A DNA stretch of 64,000 nucleotides from Rhodocollybia butyracea. Taxonomy: Eukaryota > Basidiomycota > Agaricomycetes > Agaricales > Omphalotaceae. The stretch covers positions 1 to 64,000 of the forward strand of contig JADNRY010000145.1 in assembly GCA_015501585.1 (NCBI GenBank). Reading direction: 5' to 3'. This document shows, in pieces, positions 44,789-56,068 of this stretch. Under the pieces are notes generated by a model. That model made no database searches. It was not told the origin of the DNA and was given only the letters and a program-made list of their open reading frames with translations. How positions within the stretch are numbered: the first letter of the stretch is position 1; every line of letters begins with the position of its first letter. A program made the translations under genes and the position numbers.

Positions 44789-44795
44789 TGAGTCA
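44789..44795 (+). promoter_or_regulatory. TGAGTCA site 48 nt upstream of 2OG copy 5
   Basis: TGAGTCA in the context GCCTGAGTCACAC; slightly closer to the ATG than in copies 1 and 3. Confidence 0.55.
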
Positions 44796-44842
44796 CACGC
44801 GACCCTAACCCTAGTAGTAGGCCCCTATCTCTTTTCTGAAAA

Positions 44843-46144
44843 ATGTCATCTCGAATAGTAACGCCCGCTATCGAGAGGATTCGAGCAGCTGTCAGACACT
44901 TTTCCTTCACAAGTGGCACATGCAAGGTCCCCTCTGAATTCTGTACGCTATATTATCGCGAGAGCCCAGACAATGCGTATGCGTCGATTTTTTCTCGTAT
45001 TGCATGTTCTCTAAAGCCCACCTACAGCCAAGCCAAATTACTGAACACGGCTAATGCCACTGAAGGAGAGCTGGCCAGCCTTATCTCAGTCTGCGAAGCT
45101 GCATCATTTGGAAGAGGCACCGAGACGGTGTTGGACGAGTCGTATAGGAAGGCCCTCAAACTCGACCTATCCCAGTTCTCCACTCCGCTCGACTTGGCTA
45201 ATACTCCAATCCTCCATAGGATTCAACACTCTTCGCCGCCGCATTCGTGCCGAACCCTACAAGCTCAATATTTACGGTAAGCATAAGCTATGACTGACAT
45301 CAATGTTTGTACTCAACTAGTTCACAGATAAAGGAGCTTTTTTCAAACCGCACAAAGATACTCCTCGTGCTGAGAACATGTTCGGCTCTCTTGTCGTCGT
45401 CTTTCCTACCCCGCACAAAGGCGGTGAGTTGATTCTGACGGAGAAAGACCAGAGCTGGACTTTCGATGCTGCTCAGGCTCTATCAAACAGTACACCCACC
45501 GAGCCTGTGGCCTGAGCTTGCGTTTGTCGCCTTTTACAGTGATGTTACTCACGAAGTTCTCCCGGTTAAATCTGGCGCTCGAATCACGTTGACGTTCAGC
45601 CTTTACTTCGAGGATTCTACTCCAGAATCTACTCTTCCTGTCATCCCAAGGGTCTTAGATCAATCCCAGACCATAAAAAATGCGATGACCGAGCTGTTGG
45701 CTGAACCGCGGATTGTTGATGGAAGTATCAATACACTTTGCTTTGGCCTCTCCCACTCGTACCCGGTCAGACGATGAAGAACCAGGTTACGATGTCCAAG
45801 AGCTCTCGCGGTACTTGAAAGGATGCGATGCGCTCCTTTTCCGCGTTTGTAAGGACCTTAAGCTTGCGCCAAATCTGCAAGTCTTTCATATGGGTGATGA
45901 GGAGTTCGGTTATCTTGGTCAAGACCTTGTTGATCCTCCAGAAATGCAGGTTGATGAGCTGGATGATATGCTCACAGAGGAAGGTTTGGAGAAAGTTCAG
46001 ACCTGCGAAATGTTTTGGGTGACAAAGCCATCGGGAGCTGGGATGAAAGCCAATTATGTAGCGTACGGAAACCAAGCTTCGTTGGAGTCAGTTTATGGAG
46101 AGATTTGTATCGTAGTTCGCCTCGAAGACGATGTAGAAAATTGA
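44843..46144 (+). pseudogene. 2OG-Fe(II) oxygenase copy 5, three frameshifting indels
   Basis: Exon layout as in copy 4. Exon 2 has lost 23 bases after ..ILHRIQ (about 45227), between short CA repeats. Exon 3 keeps FFKPHKDTPR but carries a 7-base insertion at about 45507 (TGGCCTG) that stops the frame, and a missing base near 45772. Between these lesions the sequence remains very similar to copy 4 (SDVTHEVLPVKSGARITLTFSLY, then a tail to EICIVVRLEDD), so the loss is recent. The 23- and 7-base changes cannot be homopolymer miscalls. Confidence 0.85.
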
Positions 46145-46209
46145 TGTACTTACTAGCTAATAATAGGCTACGAGCGCTTATCCTGTCTTCTTTGCAGACG
46201 GTCATCTCA

Positions 46210-48450
46210 ATGCCTTCTCACAGAAAAGCGTCCAAGAAAAGTAGTGGGCCAAAGCGTTTACACTCAGACCTGGAAGTGGAAGTGGCGCAAGCCTCGGGAT
46301 GGTCACAAATTGTACAACTGATACAGAACCAGCTTCAGATACCCGGTTCGTAGACAATCAATCAATCTTTTGCCGCTACATTGACCAGCTTTGCAGATCT
46401 TTCGAAAAAGAGTGGGCTCAAAAAAGTCTTCGCCAACTTTGACGCCACTTATGAGCGATTGGACGCGATATTCCAACAGTATGTGGAGAACGATAGGATT
46501 GTTGGAGGGATAGTTGGCATATATACCCAGATGTGTGAAGACTCAGTGCTCCGCACCAAGCTATGCTCAAATGGTAAGCAAATCCACGTTTCCAGTGGAA
46601 TATAGTGAAGTTAGTTGCGTAGGTCTTCTTGCCCGGCTGTTCCCTGTGCTCAAAAGAGACGCCTGTCGGACGATGGCTCTTCATACCCTAGTAAACATAG
46701 GCCATCATGGAGGCGTGGGTGTCCATGCAGAAATAGCCAAACATGCTTCGCTATTGGTCCAGACGTTACTCGACTATCCTGACGATCCTCAATCCGTCGA
46801 ATACGTTATTCTCATTCTCTCCCATTCCGTAGGCGCGGTTGTGAATGGCGACTCCCAAGCACCCGAAATGCCTGACATCCATCGATCTCTCGATATGAGG
46901 ATCATCTTGAAGTTGGTTACCTTCCATATGCGCCAACCCTACGCGTCTGGCGCCTTGATTGACCATGGCATACAGCTTATCTTCGCCGCTTCCATGCACT
47001 GCGCGGCTGACTTCAGGGCTGAACCAGATTTAGACAAGTTTCTTGTAGCAGGCTCAAGAGCAAGAACTGGGGCTTGCGTGGGTCCTGTTTGGGAGCCCTG
47101 ATACGCTCCTTTGTTCGTTCTTCCGTTCCTGAACGCCTTGCAATGGGACCCGCGCAAACAATGCAACTAATGAGCAACCAGCCATGGCCTGCTCATCTTC
47201 AGAAGGTGCTGAGCCAATATGGGCTCCCTCGATGTTATACAACTCAGGAACGTGCCGTCTCGTATGAGCTCTCAGAGGTCCTAGGAAGAGGGATGCAGCA
47301 TCGTGATTTCTATCTCTTAGGCGGCAAGCTCGCCAGCCTCACACTTCTTTCCGAATATACGATGCCAGAGACCATCCTACCAGCCTTCTCAGTCATTGAG
47401 GTTGTTCCGTTCTGTATAAAAGAACTGCGAGCTAAAGGAACTCCATCTGATATGGAAAAGGCTGACATCCTTGAGATGAAACTGTTAGTGAAGAAGCAAC
47501 AGTGGGACGAGATAAAGTCAAAGGCTCACCAGTTTTTGGAACGAAATCCTCATGCCGCCTACACTTACTACGCGCTCAGTCTTACTCCTGGTAGTGAAGA
47601 AGCTCTGCGAGCTGCGAAGAAGGGCTTAAAGTGCAAGCAGACGACTCCCTTTTTACATTTCCAACTTCTCCGTCTTGCGGTAGAATTTGCTGGGGACCTT
47701 GGTCTATGTTACTTCCAAGAGTTCGACGACGGAAGAATGATGTGGGAAGAGGCAATTGCGTTTCTAATGAGCGCGTTGGAAGACTCTAAAGCCTTTATCG
47801 AGCAAGCTCCTCCCGATAATCCTTACATGAAAACGATTCTGTACTGGAACATCATCTTGACAATCGTGATGGATGGACCAGATGCTAACCTGAAGGCGGT
47901 TGAGGTGATTAGACAGTGACTTTATCACAGTATTGATTTAGTAACCGCTGCTGTTTTAGGGCGCACTAGAGAAGCTCAAAATCTCGGAACAGGTCAATGA
48001 ACATATGAAAATGCCGATACTATCCACGCAAATGCGGATGGCAGCGAAGCTGATCGTGAAGCTGTATGACGAGGCGGTGAAGGATTTAGGGGAGGGCGTC
48101 AAATTGATGGACGAACGACTCGACGAACAGGTCCCACCTCCGGATTTCCCCAAAAAAGCCAGCGATGAGCTTGCAGCTTGGTTGAGCGATATGAGCTTGG
48201 GATCCTTCAACTGTTCAGACGGCCCAAAACCTCAAATTAACGTCAAGGATATCTGGTTCAAACGATGCTCGTATTGTCGGAATCCCAGTGCCGTTCTCAG
48301 AAAGTGTTCAGGTTGCCAGTTGACTAGGTCAGAAAGCTTCGTCGCCGTGTTGGACCCTACTGACTTTTTTGGTCCTGCAGGTATTGCGATAATAATTGCC
48401 AGAAGTTGCATTGGGCAGAGCACAAAAAACAGTGTAAAACTAAATCTTGA
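46210..48450 (+). CDS. MYND zinc-finger protein, one apparent 1-base gap (about 677 aa)
   Basis: Large agaricomycete MYND family of unknown function. Exons 46210-46345, 46397-46573, 46623-47904, 47960-48327, 48381-48450, with introns of 49-55 nt. A long helical-repeat region (ARM/TPR-like, e.g. YTYYALSLTPGSEEALRAAK, KCKQTTPFLHFQLL) precedes the C-terminal MYND finger: CSYCRNPSAVLRKCSGC, then YCDNNCQKLHWAEHKKQC, split by the last intron. Exon 3 needs one extra base near 47050: upstream the frame ends at 47101 (FLVAGSRARTG...), downstream it is open from GLRGSCLGALIRSFVR. This gap is a single base at GG, so an assembly slip is possible. Fragments of the gene follow 2OG copies 2, 3 and 4. Confidence 0.8.
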
Positions 48451-48652
48451 CCGTCCCTGTATCATATCCATAAATAAAACAACGCTTGTAATACAGATAT
48501 TTCTTGTACTTGTCTACAGCAGAGAGTATAGGTATAACTTTATTACTTACATTTAGCTAGAGTTCCTCAGAAACCAATAATTTAACGTTGCTACAGTTAA
48601 TTCAGACATCTCGGCGCATCGGAAAGAAATCCAAACCGAAAGGGATGCATAG

Positions 48653-51600
48653 CTATACCCGCTCATACATGCAAATGTACGCCTTGGCCTTGAGCACTTC
48701 CTCCAGAGTAGTAAGCCGAACGATGGTGTCACTTATATACGCCCATTGCCGGACCTGCCCGCAGGTGGTGGCGGTGTGCTGCTAGAGGGAATATCCGACA
48801 CACTAGGAAGAGCGGTGTAGGATATGTAATGACCTCCGAGCTGTGTAAGGGATATATCAGTACAATCAGATATAACGAAACAGTCAGAAAACTCACCATA
48901 TTACCGATATGTACCACCACAGCATAAAGTCGGTACACGCAACGTTCCTTAACTCCCTTACTCTTACGCTTCCCATTCATATCCGAACCTTCAGCAGGTC
49001 CATTTTTCCTTAGCCCAAAATCCTCTTTTTTGGGCGCAAGAAACGGAGTCAAATCAAGATACTCTGGAAACGCGACGTAATCCTCGAGTTTCTTGAATCC
49101 ACTGGAGAAGGACATTATAGGGTTCTTGTTGATTTGCTGGAATCTCTTCATATGAATGACGAGGATCGGAGGAGGGGTTGCGATGAGGTAGCGTTTATAT
49201 GCTGGGCGCATGATCACAGGTTTCGGGCCTTTGGGTTTCTTCGGCGGAGGTCGGGGTGGTACTGATACGGATGGTGTACCAGCGGATGATGTACGCTGAG
49301 GTTTAATGGTGCCGTATACGGGGAACGATCTCGCGCTGGGCGTCGAAGGATCGGTTGTTGAAGCACTTGACAGTGAATCGACAGACACGCCAAAAACGCC
49401 GCAGATGTTGCGGTGCTGATGGACGTCGTCGAGTCGCTTTCGGCGCCGTCAGAGATATAATCCGTTGTGAGCGATGATTGTTCTGCGGATGATTCTTCCT
49501 CATCTTTCGGACTGGGTGTATGGAGGGAAGGGTTTTGTCTTCCCGTTTCCATCTGGGCGGTACGTATCGAAGGGATAGGCAGAGAACCAGACGTCTCTAC
49601 CACTTGGCTAGGTAAATCAGGAAGACGGTCGGTAGACGAAGGATGCTGGCCAGAAACATCCGGAGGCGAGGAGATAGCAGATATCGCTTCGCTGGGATTT
49701 TCGTGAGCGTACAGACCTAATGTAGGAGAAGAAAACGAAGAAGGAAGGGTAGGTGACGCCGGAGCGGATGAGGTTCTCCGTAAATGTCCCGGCTCAGGCA
49801 AAAGAGTAGACAGCGGTACGTCTTCGCTTTGACTGTTATTCAGTTCGTCGTCTTCGTCGTCATCTTCACTATCATCGCCGTCATCTTCCTGCTCCTGCTC
49901 TTTCATCTTTCCACGGTCCTTACTTTCCTCTTTCCTTTTCTCCTTCTCCTCATACCACCCGTTCGCCAATTTCCAACACCGCCGGCAGCCAACCATGTTT
50001 TCCCCGTCTAGGACTTCAACCGCAGTAAACATCTTCAAACACTCCTCTATCCCCGCCAAAGGTAGTTGTCCAAACCTTGCAAGCCATGTAGTACCGTGAT
50101 TCGGTGACGATACGGAAGCTGTGAGCGTCGAAGGTAGAATTGACGGCGTAGTAGCCCCATTGGAATCATCTCCATGGTGCCAGCTTGCGAAAAAATCAAA
50201 AGGATTTGGACCCGATACAGATGATGCGGTCTGAACATCTGCTAGAATCGCCCGAAGATAATCCTCTTCGGCCTTGGACGGTTTCGGTGGTTTAGGCGAT
50301 TTTGACCGCTGAATATAAGGTACTTTCGGCGCACTGTCTGCATCCGGGATAGCGGTATGTGATGGGCTCGGTGATAGGGATTGTGGTCGGGATTTCGGTT
50401 TTTGGGGTAACACCTGGTTTTGAGATGACATCGCTCGTTTGAGAAAGATCGGAGGGGTAGACTGAGGCCGCTCCGGCGACATGGAGGGACGGAAAAGACG
50501 GATTTCTGGTTGTTGTAGCGATTCGACGGTAGAATTAGGAGCAGATTGGTCTCCGTTCAGTCCGCCGTTCAGATCAGCGCTTACACGAGATCTAGAACGA
50601 GACTTTCGCTCTTTATCTTTCCCTTTCTCCTTCGGGAGTTTCCCTATTCCAACAGTCATGCTGATCCGGCGTCCGATACGTGCCCAGTTATCTTTATCTT
50701 TCGCCTTGTCTGACCGCTTGGGTGCCTCTGCAAACTCGATACGTTTCTCATCTGGACTAGACGGACCAAGGCCAGGAGGTAGAGGTAAAGGTTTCTCGAT
50801 TGACTCGTTGTCGGTGGCGGAATCCAGAACTACGGCATCATCATCGTCAGAAGCTGGTGTATCCGCGTTGCCATTTATTAGTCCATCCAAACTTCGCCTC
50901 CGACTCTCATCTGGAGCGAACAACGGTTCGTGTTCGGCGATGCCGTTAGTATTTGGAGTGGGTGGAACGGACGAAGCACGAATTCCAGGCGTGTTCGCTT
51001 CGGGAGGAACAACAATGGCAAGAGTTGGTGCCGAAACAGTTTGTGTCTCTTCAGCAGGTAATGAGGGTGGAACCGCAGGGCTTGGGTGTGATGGGATCGG
51101 TGCTTGGATGGCTGATACGTTCCGCTTGCTCTTCCCACCCATCCCCATTTTCCTGGCCAGCTTTTTGAATCTATCTCGCTTCCTTTCCTTCTCATAGTCC
51201 TCGGCCTTGATGCTGAGACTCAAATCGTTGAAATCCTCGTAAGTTTGAGAGACGTTTTTGCACTTTTGGCAAACCAGGATGCTGGTCAGCTGTCCGCCGA
51301 AAAGCATGTCGGATAATGAGGCCAGCTGGTTGGACTCGGCTTCTTCATCAGCGAAAGTGTGAACGTTTGCCGGAGTGATTGTCGATTTCCGTCTGACCTT
51401 TCGTTTGCTACTCGCGGCCGGTGGCGGGGGCTGGCGTTTTTTGATGACCTTTAAGGCACTTCAGTACAGATTGGACGGTACAATATAAGATTGCGCACGT
51501 CGATTTCCTGAAATTAAATTTAGTACAAGATAACAGTTCGATTCGTATTTACGCACCTCCATTCGCATAGCATCTAATAATATCCGTAAGAACTCGTGAG

Positions 51601-52158
51601 CGTCTTGTTGCGCAAAGTCGAGATATTGATCATATTTCTTGCCCAGCGCGTTGAGCAGTGGTCTGGAAGCGCCAAATTTAGTTGCTGCTGGAGAATCAGT
51701 CCGCAATGACTCACCGAGGGCTCATGCTTTCTCTTTTCCGTAGTCGCTGCGCCTCCCAAGCCCTCCACGTTACACCGATGAACACATCTCCGATAGGCAT
51801 CGTGTTGACCCATTTCTTCTCGTAGATTCCGCCCAAATCATGGCCATTCGTAAGCTGTGGCGACCTATGTGAGGCAAGTAATGTGCTGGAATGTGCTTGG
51901 ACCTGCGGCGGTATGGGGTCGAAATGAACAAGCTGTGATAAAAGACGGGTTGCTATGAGCTAGATCGTATTCAGTAAATCAGTAAATCAGCATGATGAAG
52001 AACAAAATAATGCAGACCCCCTGCAATACAGAATTCATAAAACAAGTGTTGCCATGGTTGATAAGTCCCGGAGGTAGAAAAGCCAAGCGCTCTTCTTCCT
52101 CTTGTTGCTTTTTCGCTCTATAAATTTCTTGAGGCGTTAGGGCCTTTGACTTGGCCAT
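48653..52158 (-). CDS. Ubiquitin carboxyl-terminal hydrolase (USP family), two apparent 1-base gaps (about 1080 aa)
   Basis: Cysteine protease that removes ubiquitin. Exons 52158-52018, 51959-51715, 51662-51557, 51507-51499 (9-nt microexon), 51448-48897 and 48840-48653. The Cys box is GLINHGNTCFMNSVLQ (catalytic Cys about residue 40); then FAQQDAHEFLRILLDAMRME, the zinc-binding-like CQKCKNVSQTYEDFNDLSL, a very long Ser/Pro/acidic insertion of about 500 residues, then PPPILVIHMKRFQQI and the His box LGGHYISYTAL, ending VLKAKAYICMYERV. The frame is off by one base near 49403 (T5 run) and near 48757 (a C run); both sides are clearly coding, so the model assumes assembly gaps. The long insertion between catalytic boxes is normal for this fungal USP type. 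Confidence 0.85.
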
Positions 52159-52836
52159 TGTGAAGGGCGATATCCAAGAATCCAGCAGGTATTTAAAATA
52201 CTGGCGGAAGAAAAGAATGAACTGCGGCGAATTTATAGGAGAATATCTCGGCCCGTTGGCTTACTTTCGACCAACACGTCTACAATTTGGGGTACCGGTT
52301 CGCCAAGTGTCAAACTGCGCAGCCTTTTGGAAGAGGAAGGATAAACAAGTTCACCGTATACAAGTGAGTTAAGTAAAGTACATAGTAATACAGTGTCTCA
52401 CGGTCAGTAAACCAGGCACGGCGCAAGAACACGTACGCAGCATAAAGCAGTGCCCCTCGAGGAACCATACTAGCCTAACTCTGACCCGCAGTTCTTATTT
52501 CAGAGAATTCTACCTATGGTTTAGCATTAGAAAACCACCGCAACAACGCAAAAGCCGAAGCTCGGGGCGCTTAACATCCTTTATATGTTTAAGCACAGAT
52601 AGGCTGGCGTTGGTCGCAGTCGGAATGAATCCTGTTGCGGCGGTTGATATCGATAACGAGTCAAGATAGGTCAAGATTCGCGTCTTATAGTGGACAAATC
52701 TGGACCGGGGAGCGTCGGTGCGTCGAACCCTACCTTCGTTCTTGATCCTACTTTCTCCGTACAATGTAGTTGCTAAAAGGGGAAACGATGGACACAATCG
52801 CAAGCTAAAAAGCTTTGCATAGATATTGGATAAACA
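52159..52836. other. Intergenic region upstream of the USP gene
   Basis: Holds the USP promoter and the 3' flank of the leftward membrane protein gene. A frame of 97 codons on the minus strand (52803-52510) has no family resemblance and I do not call it. Confidence 0.4.
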
Positions 52837-54207
52837 CTACAAAAATAAGTCTTTCGGAACCTCATCTGTACGCTCCAAAGCCCAATCTGAACTTTCCAAA
52901 GCCTCCAACCGACTGATTCGAGCTTTAAAGCTCTGTATTTCCGCATCGTAAGCTTCGCTATCCATCATCCCCTTCGACAACTCATCATTCAAAGATAGCA
53001 TTTTCATCCTCAGCCCATAAATATTTTGGTCCAGTTCCATCTGCCTGTCCGTCCTTGGTATCAGTCTCCCAGCCATGTTTTCGTTCCCGTGTATTTCACT
53101 ATGAGTCATTTCTGCAGACACAGGGCCATGGCCCGCTTCGCTGTCGTCTTCCCAAAAATTAGCTCCTTGAGCATTTGGGTCCACGTATCCTCTGGTGGTA
53201 GTGACAATCGGGCTAGACTGGGGCTTCACCATCATATCCCCTTGGAACGCTCTCGACCAAGCTGCAGTTTGACGTTTACGGCGGTATCTCTTCAAGTAAA
53301 TGAGCCCAGCGAGGACGAAAACGACAAAGAGAGCCACCCCGCATACTGTTGCTGCGGCGATGGCTCCAGTGTTACTTTTCTTCACTGCGGAGATACTTGA
53401 GGAGGAGGACGAAGGGCCGGACAAAACAACGCTGTGAGATGACGAGGGAGTGGGGCCTGATCCCACTGGGATACCAGAAACGTAGGTCACTACTGCAGTC
53501 TCCGTGCTAGATGTGTCTTGTAAGTCTGTCAATCACGTATAAATGGGGCTTGTACTCACAGAAGTCCAGTGCTACTCTCTGTTATAGTGATAACACTTCC
53601 ATCCCTAGAAAATAACGAGATTAGTACCAAGTATGGCAGCATCACAAAACCTTACGACTCTGTTTTTACAACAACGGCTTCACTTGAGCAATTATCAATA
53701 CTTATTCTTCTAGTTCATATAGTTCATAAGATTACACTCACGATACACTAGTTTCGACGGTAATCAAGGTCGCAGTGGAAGTTTGGGGTACTGTGGGTGT
53801 TTGGGCGGCACTCGAAGCAGAACTTGTTGGACTCGCGATAAGTGAGATGTCGGGAGATGATGGACTAGACGCTGAAGGGCTAGTCGCTGTCGTAGGGGTA
53901 GGAGTAGGAGTAGGAGTTGATTGTGTAGAAGAGACTTCGATTGGAGTATTGGTAGTAGTGGCTTCCGTAGGTGGGGCAGTGGTCAGTGAGGCAGGGGGTG
54001 CAGCTGGAGCAGCAGGTGCCGTCGCACTTATCGCGGAGGTCAGTGACTGGGAGATACGAGGCAAATGGTTTGGTAAGCGCACCTGGCCTTTGCTGCGGGC
54101 GGGGGCGGTGGGGATGGATCTAATAGTTTACTTATGAAAGAACCTATAGGACCCAGTTTGAGTAAACTTTTCCCATTGTTTATGTCGACGTTCGGAGGAG
54201 CAGCCAT
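52837..54207 (-). CDS. Ser/Thr/Pro-rich single-pass membrane protein (Mid2-like architecture)
   Basis: Exon 1 54207-54083 (MAAPPNVDINNGKSLLKLG..), exon 2 54026-53742, then one or two short exons in 53.55-53.69 kb (EAVVVKTES and DGSVITITESSTG), last exon about 53520-52837. The first intron has a good branch point (CACTGACC). The N-terminal half is an extended, probably O-glycosylated stretch of Ala, Pro, Ser and Thr with a PTPTPTPTTAT run. A membrane helix (GVALFVVFVLAGLIYL) follows, then a basic stop-transfer KRYRRKR, and a cytosolic part with a coiled coil (about the last 60 residues). No classical signal peptide was seen at the chosen start, so the 5' end may be wrong. The splice before the last exon was not resolved. 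Cell-wall sensor-like role is only a guess from architecture. Confidence 0.6.
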
Positions 54208-56068
54208 AGCAGACGCACTTGGTGAAAGGCATATATCACATCGTTCTTTCCAAAGCAAGAATGCAAGAATATGCTCACAATATGGTTAATAATACAGATA
54301 AAAAAAGAACAGTGCGCGAAGCCATAACGAGTGAGCTATTGCGCAAAAAATGACAAAGGAGAGGGCAGGTCGATAATTGCCAGTGGAGGATGGAAACGAA
54401 AATGATTATTTCTCACCGTGTTCAATATTAACTTGAAGATGGGCCTTGACTTGAGAAGATCGGCTTCCAATCAACGGGTCAGTAACTGTCAGATGCAGGC
54501 ACCATACAGGTACTGTCATCATTTAACCCAAAAAGCTCAGCATTCATGCTGTGGAGACAAGTTCTCTTCCCTGGTAAGTATATGTATCACTGCAACGACC
54601 TGACGGTAATCATCCTAACTGTCGTCCAAAGTTCAGCCATACGCGAAAAGACTCTGATGTAGCAAGCTCGTCGCTATCGAATTCACATGCCACTGGAGCA
54701 TCACGTAGTTATGCCCACGCAAGAACGAAGGATGTGGCCAGAAAAGACAGCGAGTGGAGCTGTATGATCAAACGGTACCACGCTCAGAGCTCAGGCCTCA
54801 GGAGCTAAGAAGAACTATTCACTCACTTCAAGTCATATGTCCCGCCATATCTCCTATTTTAATGATTTATGGTTCACTTCACTTCAATTACTGAGAAGAT
54901 TATTGTAAATTTCGGTGTACTTACCTCGTTCAGATGATGCACAGGGTCCAGCTACCAATAATCTTCGAGGAGATTCGAAACCATAGGTCTCAGCATTTGT
55001 CAGTAGCTGGATTCGCATATTAGCGCAGGCGAACGTAGTATCACTAGCCCCGGGGGGAATCCTTCTCGCATCTTCTCACCTTTTCTATACGTGTCCCATT
55101 CTTGCCGCTCGCACTCGGGCCAAGAGCATCGGAGGGAGCCCGAATCATCTCCGCAATTGACATGGGTCCATTTCGATATAAAAACTTGGTTCGTACAGTG
55201 CAACAGCGATATTCTATGCTCAATGTCTGTATACACATTGTCACGCTCCATACCATTTTGAGCATGTATCGTGACGTCCTATGGACCTTTCAGATTCTTT
55301 GGCTTGATTTGTTAAGAACTTTCATATAAATGCTCTACTTATTCTTAGGGGTAATTAGGGATTTCCTTTCCCCTTCTCTCACCATCTCTCTCTGAGCACG
55401 AAGAATCCGCCAGGATCTCCCCATCGAACTCGCGTGAGGATAACAGCTTCACCTTCCAAAGCTTATTCCCGCGCCACAACATACCACTTCTTAGTCCAAT
55501 CCGCCCATTATTACGCGTTTCGTAACGCGTAAACTCTGTTTGTCACGTATGTATTTGAACTTTGAAGTCACGGCTTCTTTTTTGGACGCCTTTCAAGGCA
55601 CTGTTCTATGAGTGTTTCGTCGTATCTATGGGACGTTTCATGTATATAAAGGAGGGATGCTGCAACGAAAGGAAGGATTATCGACTTGAATTAGGATCGC
55701 TTTCGCCGTCCAAGTCATAGCTTTCCATGTTGCATATCAAGCTTGCAATATACATGCATGTCTCGATTCTGTCCTCAATTATTCTGAGGATTCTGAATAG
55801 ACGATATTGGTTATAACGATAGGTTACTTGGGAGATTGGTCTTGTCATTTGCTTCATGGGCGAAGTCATTACCGGGTGTGTTTCACGTTGGATTGACTCA
55901 CTTAGACTCGGAGAAAAAGGGAGAAGAAGTAGACTGATCGGTAGGCTCAGGCCGTAATCATGACATGCCCATTGCTTCCCCGTTTTGCTGTGATCCTATA
56001 AGTATCACTCACTGCAAGCACACCCCCGGTCCCGAGGTGTATGGAAACTTCACCTTCTTTTTCCTCTC
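54208..56068. other. Intergenic region, 1.9 kb, no supported gene
   Basis: No family resemblance found on either strand. A minus-strand frame at 55265-55044 (containing MSIAEMIRAPSDALGPSA) is the best candidate for something coding but has no support beyond being open. A palindromic pair of ACGCGT motifs lies at 55513-55534. Confidence 0.4.
55513..55534. promoter_or_regulatory. Palindromic ACGCGT pair (MCB-like)
   Basis: TTACGCGTTTCGTAACGCGTAA: two ACGCGT motifs in a perfect 9-bp inverted repeat around a 4-nt centre. ACGCGT is the MluI cell-cycle box of ascomycete yeasts; whether it acts here is unknown, and the nearest supported gene starts 540 bp away. Confidence 0.35.

Noticed and set aside
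50481..51197. Long plus-strand open frame (238 codons)
   Set aside because: It is the antisense of the Ser/Pro-rich insertion of the USP gene; low-complexity coding sequence often leaves the opposite strand open. No family features.
52510..52803. 97-codon minus-strand frame between the USP and membrane protein genes
   Set aside because: No signal peptide, domain or splice context; composition looks non-coding.
53775..54137. Plus-strand frame rich in Val, Gly and Ala
   Set aside because: Antisense of the Thr/Pro/Ser repeat of the membrane protein gene on the minus strand.
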